Assembly (NCBI GenBank): GCA_046233135.1
Contig: JBJXHN010000006.1
Location: 186,001-250,000, forward strand
DNA length: 64,000 nucleotides
Source: JBJXHN01 sp046233135
GTDB lineage: Bacteria; Pseudomonadota; Alphaproteobacteria; Rhodospirillales; Rhodospirillaceae
Direction of reading: 5' to 3'
Shown: positions 26,092-35,199 of the stretch, piece after piece
Position numbering within the stretch: position 1 is the stretch's first letter
How the letters are laid out: each line of letters opens with the position of its first letter
The notes under the pieces: generated by a model
Database searches by the model: none
What the model saw: only the letters and a program-made list of their open reading frames with translations
Told to the model about the DNA's origin: nothing
Position numbers and translations under genes: made by a program

Positions 26092-26943
26092 TTGTCCACG
26101 GCACTGAATATCTACCAGGGAGCGTTCGGGCGTGTGGCCTTGCTGGACATGGATCGCCCGCTGGTGCCCCATGCCCATCACCACTGCCACATCCTGCTGA
26201 AGGCGAGCGGGGCGGATACCCAATTCACGGTGAACGGCCGCCATTGTCCGCTGTCCGATACCGAAGCCGTCCTGGTGAATGCCTGGGAGCCCCATTCCTA
26301 CAGCCATATCGCCAATGCGCCCCAGACACTGATCCTCGCGCTGTATATCGAGCCGGCGTGGCTCGCGGACTGTGACCGGCAGCTTGGGGTTTGCGGCCAC
26401 CCCCGCTTCTTCCCCAGCCCGGTGGCGCCGGTGGGGGCGAAGGCGCGCGCGCTGATCGCCCGCATGACCGAGGCCATGCTCCATTGCACCTACCTGGGGC
26501 AGGATACGGTGGAGGGCATGATCTTCGATCTGGTGATGGCGGTGATCGAGGACGCCATGGCTTGGCGGGTGTTCTCGCAGCGCAAGGACCTGGGGCGGCA
26601 TGTGGTGGACTTCCGGGTCCGTCGCGCGGTGGGCTACATGCGCGAGCATCTGGCCGACCCCCTTGATATCCAGACCCTGTCCAAGGTGGCGGGGCTGTCG
26701 CGCCCCCATTTCTTCACCCTGTTCAAGAAGACCACCAGCCTGACGCCAGGCGTCTACCACAACATGCTGCGGATGGAGGCGGCGATCACCCGCATTGCCG
26801 GGTCGTCCGATGGGTTGTCGGAGATCGCCGTTGACCTGGGATTCGACGCGCCGGGCAACTTCACCCGCTTCTTCCGTCAGCACCAGGGGGCGACGCCGTC
26901 GGGCTATCGCCGCGCGGTGGAGCTGTTCGGCGCCGCCGGGTAA
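26092..26943 (+). CDS. AraC family transcriptional regulator
   Basis: 283 residues. The N-terminal cupin-like sensor half contains HAHHHCHILLKASG and VLVNAWEPHSY. The C-terminal pair of helix-turn-helix motifs (about residues 180-280) contains VGYMREHLADPLDIQTLSKVAGLSRPHFFTLFKKTT and LSEIAVDLGFDAPGNFTRFFRQHQGATPSGYRR. The start is TTG at 26092 with a G-rich ribosome site. It precedes the molybdenum hydroxylase operon and is its likely regulator. Confidence 0.9.
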   Translation: MSTALNIYQGAFGRVALLDMDRPLVPHAHHHCHILLKASGADTQFTVNGRHCPLSDTEAVLVNAWEPHSYSHIANAPQTLILALYIEPAWLADCDRQLGVCGHPRFFPSPVAPVGAKARALIARMTEAMLHCTYLGQDTVEGMIFDLVMAVIEDAMAWRVFSQRKDLGRHVVDFRVRRAVGYMREHLADPLDIQTLSKVAGLSRPHFFTLFKKTTSLTPGVYHNMLRMEAAITRIAGSSDGLSEIAVDLGFDAPGNFTRFFRQHQGATPSGYRRAVELFGAAG

Positions 26944-27065
26944 CAAAATCAGACCCTGTGATAAATCCCCGAACTCCACGATAACGCCTCCGGACGCCTC
27001 TAGTCCTATGGTTTCCCTCGGGTACCGGCCGCTGTTCAAAGAGCCGGCCCAGGGAGGACTGTCGA

Positions 27066-30000
27066 GTGACTGCTGCCAATTCCGAGACGGCCGGGTGGAC
27101 CGGCCGTGCCATAGAGCGTCTGGAAGACGCCGCGCTGCTGACCGGGCGCGGCCGCTATGCCGATGACCTGGGCGTGCGCCCGGGCACCCTGCATGCCGCC
27201 ATCCTGCGCTCTCCCCATGCTCACGCCCGGATCACGGGCATCGATACCGCCGCCGCGCTGTCCCGCCCGGGCGTGACCGCGGTGCTGACCGGCGCCCATC
27301 TGCGCGACTGGGCGCAGCCCTTCGTGGTCGGCGTCAAGCAGCCCATGGAGCACTGGGCGCTGGCCATGGACCGGGTGCGCTATGTGGGCGAGCCGGTGGC
27401 CATCGTCCTGGCCGAGGACCGCTATGCCGCCGAAGACGCCCTGGAGGCGGTGGAGGTGGCCTACGAGCCGCTGCCCCACGTGACCGACCCGGAAGAGGCC
27501 GCGACGACCGGCGCCCCGGTGCTGCACGACAAGGTGGGGGCCAACGTGGTCTCCGACCGCCGCTTCCATTACGGCGATCCGGAAGGCGCCTTCGCCGCCG
27601 CCGCCCATCACGTCACCATGACCACCCGCTACCCCCGCAATTCCTGCACGCCCATCGAAGGCTATGTGGTGGTGGCGGACTGGGCGGCGGCCGACGGCGG
27701 CTATGACGTGATGGCCAATTTCCAGGGGCCGTTCGCTTTGCATCCGGTGATGGCCCTCGCCCTGAAGGTGCCGGCCAACCGCTTGCGCTTGCGCACGCCG
27801 CCGGACTCCGGAGGCTCTTACGGGGTCAAGCAGGGGGTGTTCCAGTACATCGTCGCGCTCTGCCTTGCCGCCCGTCTGGCCGGCCGGCCGGTGAAGTGGG
27901 TGGAGGACAAGGTGGAGCACCTGACCGCCGCCACCTCCGCCACCAACCGGGTGGTGACCCTGGAGGCCGCCGCGGATGCGGATGGCGTGGTGACCGCCCT
28001 GCGCTATGACCAGTTGGACGACTGCGGCGCCTATCTGCGTGCGCCCGAGCCGGCGACCATCTATCGCATGCATGGCAATATGACCGGTGCCTACCGGATT
28101 CCCAATCTGGAGATCCGCGACCGGGTGGTGCTGACCAACAAGACCCCCACCGGTCTGGTGCGCGGTTTCGGTGGTCCGCAGGTCTACTTCGCCCTGGAAC
28201 GCATGATGGCCAAGGTGGCCGAGGTGACGGGGCTGGATCCCCTGGAGGTGATCCGCCGCAACCTGGTGCCAGCCGACCGGTTCCCCTACCGCACGCCGTC
28301 GGGCGGAGTGCTGGATTCCGGTGACTATGCCAAGGGTCTGGAACGCGCGGTGGCCGATGGAGGGCTCGACGAGTTGCTGCGGCGGCGCGAAGCCGCCCGC
28401 GCCGAGGGCCGGGCTTACGGTATCGGCTATGCCGCCGTGGTGGAGCCCAGCATCTCCAACATGGGCTATATCACCACCGTGCTGACCCCGGAGGAACGGC
28501 GCAAGGCCGGGCCGAAGGGCGGGGCGGTGGCCTCGGCGTCGGTGCAGGTGGATCCGCTGGGCTCGGTCACTGTGCATGTGTCCTCGACCCATCAGGGGCA
28601 GGGGCATCGCACGGTGCTTTCCCAGGTGGTGGCCGACGCCCTGGGGCTGAAGCCCGCCGACATCCGCGTTGCCCTGGATCTGGACACTGGCAAGGACCCC
28701 TGGTCGGTGGCCTCGGGCAACTACTCCAGCCGCTTCGGCGGTGCGGTGGCGGGCACGGCGCACAAGGCCGCCACCCGCCTGCGGGACCGCCTTGCCGCGG
28801 TCGCCGCCGAGCAATTGGGCGGGGCGGCAGAGGATGTGGTGTTCGCCGGCGGCCGGGTGTTTTCCAAGGCCGATCCGGATCGCACCCTGCCGTTCCATCG
28901 CGTCGCCGCCACCTGCCACTGGTCCCAGGGCACCCGCGACCCGGATGCCGATCCGGTGATCCGCGAAACCGTGTTCTGGTCGCCGGAGGTGCTGAAAGCC
29001 CCCACTGAAGCCGATGAGATCAACAGTTCTGCCTGTCACGGCTTCATTTTCGACTTCTGCGGCGTGGAGGTGGACCGCGCCACCGGCCGGGTGCGGGTGG
29101 ACAAGTACGTTACCCTGCACGATGCCGGGACCCTGCTCAATCCCGCCCTGGTCAACGGCCAGATCCTGGGGGGCTTTGCCCATGCCGTGGGAGCGGCGCT
29201 ATACGAGCGCTTTGCCTACGGCGCCGACGGCGGGTTCCTGACCGGCACCTTCGCCGACTATCCCGTGCCCACCGCCTGCGAAGTGCCCACGCCGACCATC
29301 CTGCATATGGAGACGCCATCGCCGGTGACCCCGCTGGGCGCCAAGGGGGTGGGCGAAGGCAACTGCATGAGCACGCCGGTCTGCCTGGCCAACGCCGTTG
29401 CCGAAGCGCTGGGGGTGGAGGACGTGGAACTGCCCCTGACGCCCGACCGGGTGCATGCCCTGCTGGGTCTGACCGAACCGCCCCAGCCGGAACGGGCGCG
29501 GCGCACCACCGACCTGACCCTGTCGCGGGAAAGCTATGCCCTGGAAGGCTTCGGCGAGACCCGGGTGCCCTGTACGCCCGACGTCCTGTGGGCCTATCTG
29601 CTGGATCCCGAGACCCTGGCCAAGGTGGTTCCCGGCTGCAAGTCGCTGGAAGTCACCGGAGAGAACGCTTATCGCGGCGAAGTGGCCCTGGGGGTCGGGG
29701 TGGTGAAGGGGGTGTTCACCGCGACAGTCAAGCTCTCCGACCTGGAGCCGCCCCGGTTCCTGCGTCTCAGCGGCGGAGCCGCCGGTCCGCTGGGGGCATC
29801 CGAAGGGGAAGGGGCCTTGGCCCTGGAACCTGTCGGGGCGGAGACCATCGTCCGCTACCGCTACGGCGTCGACCTGTCGGGCCGCGTGGCCTCTGTCGGC
29901 GGCCGCATGCTTGACGGGGCGGCCCGTGCCCTGATCCGCCAGTTCCTGGAACGCCTGGTGGCCCAGGCCGCGCCCGACCACGCCGGACGTCAAGCCGGGT

Positions 30001-30074
30001 CCGGTGGCCGGGGGCACCGCCCGTCCTGGATCGCCCGCCTGCTCAAGGCCCTCGGCCTGGGAGGACAATCATGA
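27066..30074 (+). CDS. Molybdenum hydroxylase large subunit fused to CoxG/SRPBCC domain
   Basis: 1002 residues. Residues 1-about 800 are a xanthine-dehydrogenase-family molybdopterin-binding subunit (LEDAALLTGRGRYADDL, IRRNLVPADRFPYRTPSGGVLDSGDY, catalytic E764 in GAKGVGEGNCMS). The active-site loop reads RGFGGPQ (366-372), not the AYRCSFR of true CO dehydrogenase, so a hydroxylase role is favoured. Residues about 828-975 form a CoxG-like SRPBCC domain (FGETRVPCTPDVLWAYLLDPE), normally a separate membrane-recruitment protein. The start is GTG with GGGAGG 8 bases upstream. The stop overlaps the FAD-subunit start. Confidence 0.9.
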   Translation: MTAANSETAGWTGRAIERLEDAALLTGRGRYADDLGVRPGTLHAAILRSPHAHARITGIDTAAALSRPGVTAVLTGAHLRDWAQPFVVGVKQPMEHWALAMDRVRYVGEPVAIVLAEDRYAAEDALEAVEVAYEPLPHVTDPEEAATTGAPVLHDKVGANVVSDRRFHYGDPEGAFAAAAHHVTMTTRYPRNSCTPIEGYVVVADWAAADGGYDVMANFQGPFALHPVMALALKVPANRLRLRTPPDSGGSYGVKQGVFQYIVALCLAARLAGRPVKWVEDKVEHLTAATSATNRVVTLEAAADADGVVTALRYDQLDDCGAYLRAPEPATIYRMHGNMTGAYRIPNLEIRDRVVLTNKTPTGLVRGFGGPQVYFALERMMAKVAEVTGLDPLEVIRRNLVPADRFPYRTPSGGVLDSGDYAKGLERAVADGGLDELLRRREAARAEGRAYGIGYAAVVEPSISNMGYITTVLTPEERRKAGPKGGAVASASVQVDPLGSVTVHVSSTHQGQGHRTVLSQVVADALGLKPADIRVALDLDTGKDPWSVASGNYSSRFGGAVAGTAHKAATRLRDRLAAVAAEQLGGAAEDVVFAGGRVFSKADPDRTLPFHRVAATCHWSQGTRDPDADPVIRETVFWSPEVLKAPTEADEINSSACHGFIFDFCGVEVDRATGRVRVDKYVTLHDAGTLLNPALVNGQILGGFAHAVGAALYERFAYGADGGFLTGTFADYPVPTACEVPTPTILHMETPSPVTPLGAKGVGEGNCMSTPVCLANAVAEALGVEDVELPLTPDRVHALLGLTEPPQPERARRTTDLTLSRESYALEGFGETRVPCTPDVLWAYLLDPETLAKVVPGCKSLEVTGENAYRGEVALGVGVVKGVFTATVKLSDLEPPRFLRLSGGAAGPLGASEGEGALALEPVGAETIVRYRYGVDLSGRVASVGGRMLDGAARALIRQFLERLVAQAAPDHAGRQAGSGGRGHRPSWIARLLKALGLGGQS

Positions 30075-30898
30075 AACCCCCCGCTTTCGATCTGGCCTTG
30101 CCGGGCGATGTGGATGAGGTCCTGGACCTGCTTCACCGGCATGGCGAAGACGCCCGTATCCTTGCCGGTGGCCAGTCGCTGATGACCGTTCTAAACATGC
30201 GGCTCGCCAAGCCCGCCCTGCTGATCGACATCACCCGCCTGGACGCGCTGCGGACCCTGGAGCGGGACAGTGATGCCGTGCGGATCGGCGCCGCCACCAC
30301 CCAGGCCACGGTGGAACGCTGGGCGGAGACGGCCGTCCTGCTGCCCCTGGTGGCCAGAGCCCTACCTTTGGTGGGTCACTTCCAGACCCGCAATCAGGGG
30401 ACCATCTGCGGCAACATTGCCCATGCCGATCCGGCTTCTGAACTGCCCCTGTGCCTGACCCTGCTGCGCGGATCGGTGGAACTGCGGTCCCGTCGCGGCA
30501 TCCGCACGGTGCCGGCTGAGCGCTTCCTTCAGGGGCTGCTGTCCACGGACCGGGCCGCCGACGAGATGGTCAGCGCCGTGCGCTTTCCGGTGGCCGCGCC
30601 GGGGACGGCCTATGCCTTCCGCGAAATGGCCATCCGTCACGGCGACTTCGCCCTGACCGCCGTCGCCGTGGCGGCCTCGGCGAGCGGTCTGCGCATTGCA
30701 GTGGGTGGGGTGGCCGACCGGCCGGTGGCCCGCGACCTGCCCCGGCTGACCGGGGACGCCCTGGAGGATGCCCTGAACGACCTGGCCTGGGATCTGGACG
30801 CCCAGGGGGATGTCCATGCCTCTGCCGCCTATCGCCGCCATCTGACGCGGACCCTGGGCCGCGCCGCTATCGAGGAGGCCCTGTCATGCCTGTCCTGA
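30071..30898 (+). CDS. Molybdenum hydroxylase FAD-binding subunit
   Basis: 275 residues of the CoxM/CutM type. FAD contacts are the first motif ARILAGGQSLMTVLNMRLAKP and the second motif TRNQGTICGNIAHADPASELP. Its length shows no insertion for the extra [4Fe-4S] cluster found in 4-hydroxybenzoyl-CoA reductase HcrB. It passes electrons from the iron-sulfur subunit to the acceptor. ATGA overlap with the large-subunit gene and 13-base overlap with the next gene indicate coupled translation. Confidence 0.93.
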   Translation: MKPPAFDLALPGDVDEVLDLLHRHGEDARILAGGQSLMTVLNMRLAKPALLIDITRLDALRTLERDSDAVRIGAATTQATVERWAETAVLLPLVARALPLVGHFQTRNQGTICGNIAHADPASELPLCLTLLRGSVELRSRRGIRTVPAERFLQGLLSTDRAADEMVSAVRFPVAAPGTAYAFREMAIRHGDFALTAVAVAASASGLRIAVGGVADRPVARDLPRLTGDALEDALNDLAWDLDAQGDVHASAAYRRHLTRTLGRAAIEEALSCLS

Positions 30899-31410
30899 CC
30901 AAGGAAGAGCGGGTCACCATCCGGCTGACCCTGAACGGTGTGGAGCGCAGCGGTGTCGCTTCCCCGCGCATGCTGCTCAGCGACTTCCTGCGCGACGTGC
31001 TGGGGGCGACGGGCACCCATGTGGGCTGCGAGCATGGGGTGTGCGGTGCCTGCACCATCCGCCTGGACGGCCTGGCCGTGCGCTCCTGCCTGACCCTGGC
31101 CGTGCGGGCCGACGGGCGGCGGGTGGATACGGTGGAAGGGCTGTCTGAGCCGGGGGCGGAGTTGTCGGACCTGCAAGCCGCCTTTCGCCGCCATCACGCC
31201 CTGCAATGCGGCTTCTGCACGCCGGGGATCCTGATGTCCCTGGACCATTACCTGGAACAAACCCCCGACCCGAGCGAGGCGGACCTGCGCGCCATGCTCA
31301 GCGGTCATCTGTGCCGCTGCACCGGATACGACGGCATCGTCAAGGCCGCCATGGACGTGGCCGGACAGCGCAAGACACGGCAAACGAAGGAGGACCCCAT
31401 CGGTGTTTGA
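30886..31410 (+). CDS. Molybdenum hydroxylase [2Fe-2S] subunit
   Basis: 174 residues of the CoxS/CutS type. The plant-ferredoxin-like cluster motif GCEHGVCGACTIRLDG is followed by the second cluster's CGFCTPGILMSL and LCRCTGYDGIVKA. It carries two [2Fe-2S] clusters relaying electrons from the molybdenum centre to FAD. The order large-medium-small differs from the coxMSL order of CO dehydrogenase. Confidence 0.95.
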   Translation: MPVLTKEERVTIRLTLNGVERSGVASPRMLLSDFLRDVLGATGTHVGCEHGVCGACTIRLDGLAVRSCLTLAVRADGRRVDTVEGLSEPGAELSDLQAAFRRHHALQCGFCTPGILMSLDHYLEQTPDPSEADLRAMLSGHLCRCTGYDGIVKAAMDVAGQRKTRQTKEDPIGV

Positions 31411-32962
31411 CGTCGCGCGGACCCTTGTCGCCGCCGCCGAGCGCGACCCCCGGGCCATGGCTCTCGTCGACGGGGAGACCCGGTTTACCTATGGCGCCTT
31501 GCTGGAGATCGTCCGCAAGGTGGCCGGCGGGCTGGAGGGCCTCGGCCTTTCTCGCGGCGATCCCCTGGTGGTGGTCATGCAGAACCGCTGGGAAATGGCC
31601 GTTCTGCACTGGGCCTGCCAACTCGCCGGGTTGGTGGTGACCCCCATCAACTGGCGCGCCAAAGCCGAGGAGATCGACTACACCTTGCGGGATTCCGGCG
31701 CCCGGGCCATCGCTTTCGAACCCGCCACGGCCGAGACCGTCGCCGCTTCTGAAGCGGCCGCTGAAGCCGGCGTGATCCGCATTGCTGTGGAGGATGCGAG
31801 CGGGGGCACCGTGGTCTTCACCGCGTTGACCGACCACGCCCCTCTGACCGGCGACGGGCGGGCGGCGGCGGAAGACGTCTCGCTGATGCTCTATACCTCC
31901 GGCACCACCGGCCGGGGGAAGGGCGTGCCCCGCCGTCACCGGGCGGAACGGGCCGCGGCGGTGGCCCATGTGGCGCAGAACCAGTATGCCACCGGCGAAG
32001 TCACCCTGGGGGTCATGCCGCTGTACCACACCATGGGGGTGCGCTCCCTGCTGGCGATGGCGGTGATCAACGGCTGCTTCGTCTGCCTGCCCCGTTTCCA
32101 TCCGGTCGAGGCCCTGCGTCTGATCGCGCGGGAGAAGGTGACCAACCTCTATCTGGTGCCCACCCTCTATCACGACATCCTGCATCACCCGGCGTTCGCC
32201 GAACATGACATCACGTCGGTGCGCAAGCTGGGCTTTGCCGGGGCGAGCATGACCGACGGCCTGCTGAAGGACCTGACGGCCGCCTTCCGGCCGGAGCTGT
32301 TCGTCAACCACTACGGCTCGTCGGAGATCTACACCTTCACCATCCACCAGGATGCGCCCTCCAAACCCGGCAGTGCGGGCAAGGCGGGGATCAACCAGCG
32401 GATCCGCGTGGTGCGGATCGGCTCCACCGACCCCGACGCCCTGGTGCCGGACGGCGAGGAGGGGCAGGTGATCGCCGCCCTGGAAGGGGACGAAAGCTTC
32501 GAAGGCTATTGGAACCGGCCGGATGCGGACGCCAAGGCGCTGCACGGCGGCTGGTACTTCACCGGCGACATCGGCTACCGCGATGCCGACGGGGATCTGT
32601 TCGTCACCGGCCGGGTGGACGACATGATCATCACCGGCGGCGAAAACGTGCTGCCCGCCGAGATCGAAAGCCTTCTGTCCTTGCATCCCGCCGTATCCGA
32701 AGTGGCGGTGGCGGGGCTGAAGGACGAGCGCTGGGGGCAGAAGGTCACCGCCTTCATCACCCGCCGCGCCCCCCTGACTGCCGAGCAGCTGGACACCTAT
32801 TGCCGGGAGTCCGGGCTCGCCAATTTCAAACGCCCCCGCGACTACGTGTTCGTGGAGGCCATCCCGAAATCCCCCGTCGGCAAGATCCTGCGCCGCAAGC
32901 TGGCCGCAGGCGACTTCGAACCGGTGGACGATACCCAAGCCAATCAGGAGGCGACGCCGTGA
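31403..32962 (+). CDS. AMP-forming acyl-CoA ligase
   Basis: 519 residues of the ANL superfamily. The P-loop is LMLYTSGTTGRGKGVPRRH, with YGSSEIY, WYFTGDIGYRDADGDLFVTGRVDDMI, and the C-terminal catalytic lysine region PKSPVGKILRRKL. It activates a carboxylic acid to its CoA thioester. Context favours an aromatic or hydroxycinnamate-type acid, but the substrate cannot be read from sequence. The start is GTG at 31403 with AAGGAGG 9 bases upstream, overlapping the end of the [2Fe-2S] subunit gene. Confidence 0.88.
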   Translation: MFDVARTLVAAAERDPRAMALVDGETRFTYGALLEIVRKVAGGLEGLGLSRGDPLVVVMQNRWEMAVLHWACQLAGLVVTPINWRAKAEEIDYTLRDSGARAIAFEPATAETVAASEAAAEAGVIRIAVEDASGGTVVFTALTDHAPLTGDGRAAAEDVSLMLYTSGTTGRGKGVPRRHRAERAAAVAHVAQNQYATGEVTLGVMPLYHTMGVRSLLAMAVINGCFVCLPRFHPVEALRLIAREKVTNLYLVPTLYHDILHHPAFAEHDITSVRKLGFAGASMTDGLLKDLTAAFRPELFVNHYGSSEIYTFTIHQDAPSKPGSAGKAGINQRIRVVRIGSTDPDALVPDGEEGQVIAALEGDESFEGYWNRPDADAKALHGGWYFTGDIGYRDADGDLFVTGRVDDMIITGGENVLPAEIESLLSLHPAVSEVAVAGLKDERWGQKVTAFITRRAPLTAEQLDTYCRESGLANFKRPRDYVFVEAIPKSPVGKILRRKLAAGDFEPVDDTQANQEATP

Positions 32963-33768
32963 GTGCCATGAACCTTTCCCGAATTTCCGACCTGCTGAAG
33001 GACCTCGACGGGTTCCGTGTGGAGATCGATGCCGAACGGGAGCGGGCCGATATCATCCTCAGCCGGCCGCCCCTGAACGTGGTCAGCATGACCCAGCGCG
33101 ATCAGCTGTCCGCCGTCTTCGCCGAGCTGGACCACGACGACCGGGTGCGCGTCGTCGTCGTGCGCTCCGAGGGGGAAAACTTCTCCAGCGGCGGCGATAT
33201 CAAGGGCTTCATGGAGCGCTCGCCGGAACATGTGTCGCGGCTGGCCGACAACATCGCCGCTCCGGAACGCTGCCACAAGCCGGTGATCGCCGCCGTGCGC
33301 GGCTATTGTTTCGGCGTCGGCTTCGAACTGTCCCTGGCCTGCGACTTCCGCATCGCCTCCGACACCGCCCTGTTCGCCCTGCCCGAACAGCGCATCGGCA
33401 TGATCCCCGGCTCCGGCGGTTCCATCCGCCTGCTGCACATGGTCGGTCTGGCCCGCACCAAGGACATGACCATGCGGTCTCGCCGGGTGCCCGGTGCCCA
33501 GGCTCGCGACTGGGGGATCGCGCTGGATTGCGTCCCCGATGCCGAGCTGGAAAAGGCCACCGACGCTCTGGTCGACGAACTGCGCGGCTTTTCGCCGCTG
33601 GCCCAGCGCACCCTGAAGGGCTTGCTCAACGCTGCCCAGGATGCCCCGGTCCATGTGGGGATCGAGCTGGAAGGCCAGGCCTACGGCCGCTTGCGCGGGT
33701 CGGAAGACTTCAAGGAAGGGGTGGATTCCTTCCATGCCAAGCGCAAGCCCGTGTTCAAGGGCGTCTGA
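32959..33768 (+). CDS. Enoyl-CoA hydratase/isomerase family protein
   Basis: 269 residues of the crotonase superfamily. Oxyanion-hole segments are ENFSSGGDIKGF and GYCFGVGFELSLACDFRIAS; both general acid/base glutamates seem present (FELS and LPEQRIG). The usual GGG before the first Glu is GVG, a small departure. It likely acts on the CoA ester made by the preceding ligase as hydratase, hydrolase or lyase. GTG at 32959 overlaps the ligase stop (GTGA) and has AGGAGG 7 bases upstream; the open frame runs much further upstream but only as a shadow. Confidence 0.87.
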   Translation: MSAMNLSRISDLLKDLDGFRVEIDAERERADIILSRPPLNVVSMTQRDQLSAVFAELDHDDRVRVVVVRSEGENFSSGGDIKGFMERSPEHVSRLADNIAAPERCHKPVIAAVRGYCFGVGFELSLACDFRIASDTALFALPEQRIGMIPGSGGSIRLLHMVGLARTKDMTMRSRRVPGAQARDWGIALDCVPDAELEKATDALVDELRGFSPLAQRTLKGLLNAAQDAPVHVGIELEGQAYGRLRGSEDFKEGVDSFHAKRKPVFKGV

Positions 33769-33900
33769 TCAACAAGCCCCGGACGGGTCCGGGCGGGCGG
33801 CCATAACAGGCAAAGACCCCGCCGCCGTTCCCGGACCGCGCCGGAATTCCTCGTAACCTCAACGGCTAACCAAGACATCTGGGACCTAGGGAGATTGTCC

Positions 33901-35094
33901 ATGACCACCCGTATCGGATTGCCGGCCCTTGCCGCCGTCACCTTCGCCGCCGGGCTGCTCGCCACCTCTGCCATCACGCCGGCGCAGGCGGCCGAGCCCA
34001 TCAAGGTGGGGGTGCTGACCCCGCTGTCGGGCACCTATACCCCCATCGGCCAGCAGGTGCGCTGGGGTATCGAGTTGGCCGCCAAGGAACTGAACGCCGC
34101 CGGCGGCATCGACGGCCGCGAAATCAGCCTGGTCTTCGAAGATTCCGAAGCAAACCCCGCCGTCGCCACCCAGAAGGCCGAGAAGCTGTTCCAGGTGGAG
34201 AAGGTGGATTTCCTGACCGGGACCGTGAATTCCGGCGCCACCCTGGCCGTGGGGCAGGTGGCCGAACGCAATGATCGCCTGCTGGCCACCACCGTGTCGT
34301 TCTCCGATGCCATCACCGGCGACAAGTGCTCGCCCAACGTCTTCCGCGTCAACGCCAGCGCCGGCATGCAGGCCTCTGCCCTGGCCGCCTGGGTGGCGCA
34401 GGCCCAGGACTCCGCCAAGACCTTCTACCTGGGACCCGACTACGAAATGGGCCGCTCCACCGTTGCCGCCTTCAAGGCCAAGGCCGAAGAGAAAGGCGCG
34501 GAAAGCGTCGGCGAGGTCTATGCCCCCCTGGGCAGCAAGGACTATTCCCAATATTTCGGTCAGCTGCGCGGTTCTCGGCCGCAGGTGCTCTATACCTCGG
34601 TGGCCGGCAACGACACCGTGCGTCTGCTGACCCAATTGCAGGAATACGGCCTGCTGCGTGGCATGCAGGTGGTCGGTGCCTCGGGAACCGTGACCTCGCA
34701 GAACATCGAAGCCATTGGTGACGCCGCCGAAGGCTATGTCACCGGCGTGGGCTATTCCCCGCTGATCGAGACGGCGGAAAACAAGGCCTTCGTGGGGGCC
34801 TTCAAGGACGCCTACGGCACCGATCCCGACCTTTACGGCGCGGATTCCTATGGCCTGCTGTTCCTCTACAAGGCGGCTGTCGAGAAGGCCGGCTCGGCCG
34901 ATACCGCGGCTGTGCGCACCGCCCTGGAAGGCATGACCTGGGATACGCCCCAGGGCACCAAGACCATCCGGGCCGGCGATCACCAGGCCATGCAGCCGAT
35001 GTATGCGGTGATGGTCAAGGACGGCACATTCACGATCCAAAGCAAGATCGACGCCGACAAGGCCATCGGCCCCGACGTCTGCGAGCGCTTCTGA
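33901..35094 (+). CDS. Branched-chain-type ABC transporter substrate-binding protein
   Basis: 397 residues with a signal peptide (ALAAVTFAAGLLATSAITPAQAA) and the Leu/Ile/Val-binding fold: IKVGVLTPLSGTYTPIGQQVRWGIELAAKELNAAGGIDGREI, then a second lobe with VVGASGTVTSQNIEAIGDAAEGYVTGVGYSP. Binding proteins of this class also take aromatic acids, amides and urea. GGGAG lies 7 bases before the ATG. It starts a LivKHMGF-type operon directly after the catabolic enzymes, so uptake of the pathway substrate is likely but unproven. Confidence 0.9.
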   Translation: MTTRIGLPALAAVTFAAGLLATSAITPAQAAEPIKVGVLTPLSGTYTPIGQQVRWGIELAAKELNAAGGIDGREISLVFEDSEANPAVATQKAEKLFQVEKVDFLTGTVNSGATLAVGQVAERNDRLLATTVSFSDAITGDKCSPNVFRVNASAGMQASALAAWVAQAQDSAKTFYLGPDYEMGRSTVAAFKAKAEEKGAESVGEVYAPLGSKDYSQYFGQLRGSRPQVLYTSVAGNDTVRLLTQLQEYGLLRGMQVVGASGTVTSQNIEAIGDAAEGYVTGVGYSPLIETAENKAFVGAFKDAYGTDPDLYGADSYGLLFLYKAAVEKAGSADTAAVRTALEGMTWDTPQGTKTIRAGDHQAMQPMYAVMVKDGTFTIQSKIDADKAIGPDVCERF

Positions 35095-35199
35095 TCCTGC
35101 CCGGACGGACCGGACCGGCGCGGCGGAGCGGGGGACAGGGTGTCCTTCCGCTGCGTCCGGGCCGGGTCCGGTCATCGGATTTCAACGGAGGAGGCGATC

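Noticed and set aside
27066..31410. Carbon monoxide dehydrogenase (coxLMS)
   Set aside because: The large subunit has RGFGGPQ rather than AYRCSFR, and gene order differs from coxMSL.
27066..32962. 4-hydroxybenzoyl-CoA reductase (hcrABC) plus ligase
   Set aside because: The FAD subunit is too short to hold the HcrB [4Fe-4S] insertion; substrate left open.
33777..33792. CCCGGACGGGTCCGGG hairpin as a terminator after the crotonase gene
   Set aside because: Short stem with a four-base loop and no T-tract; not supported.
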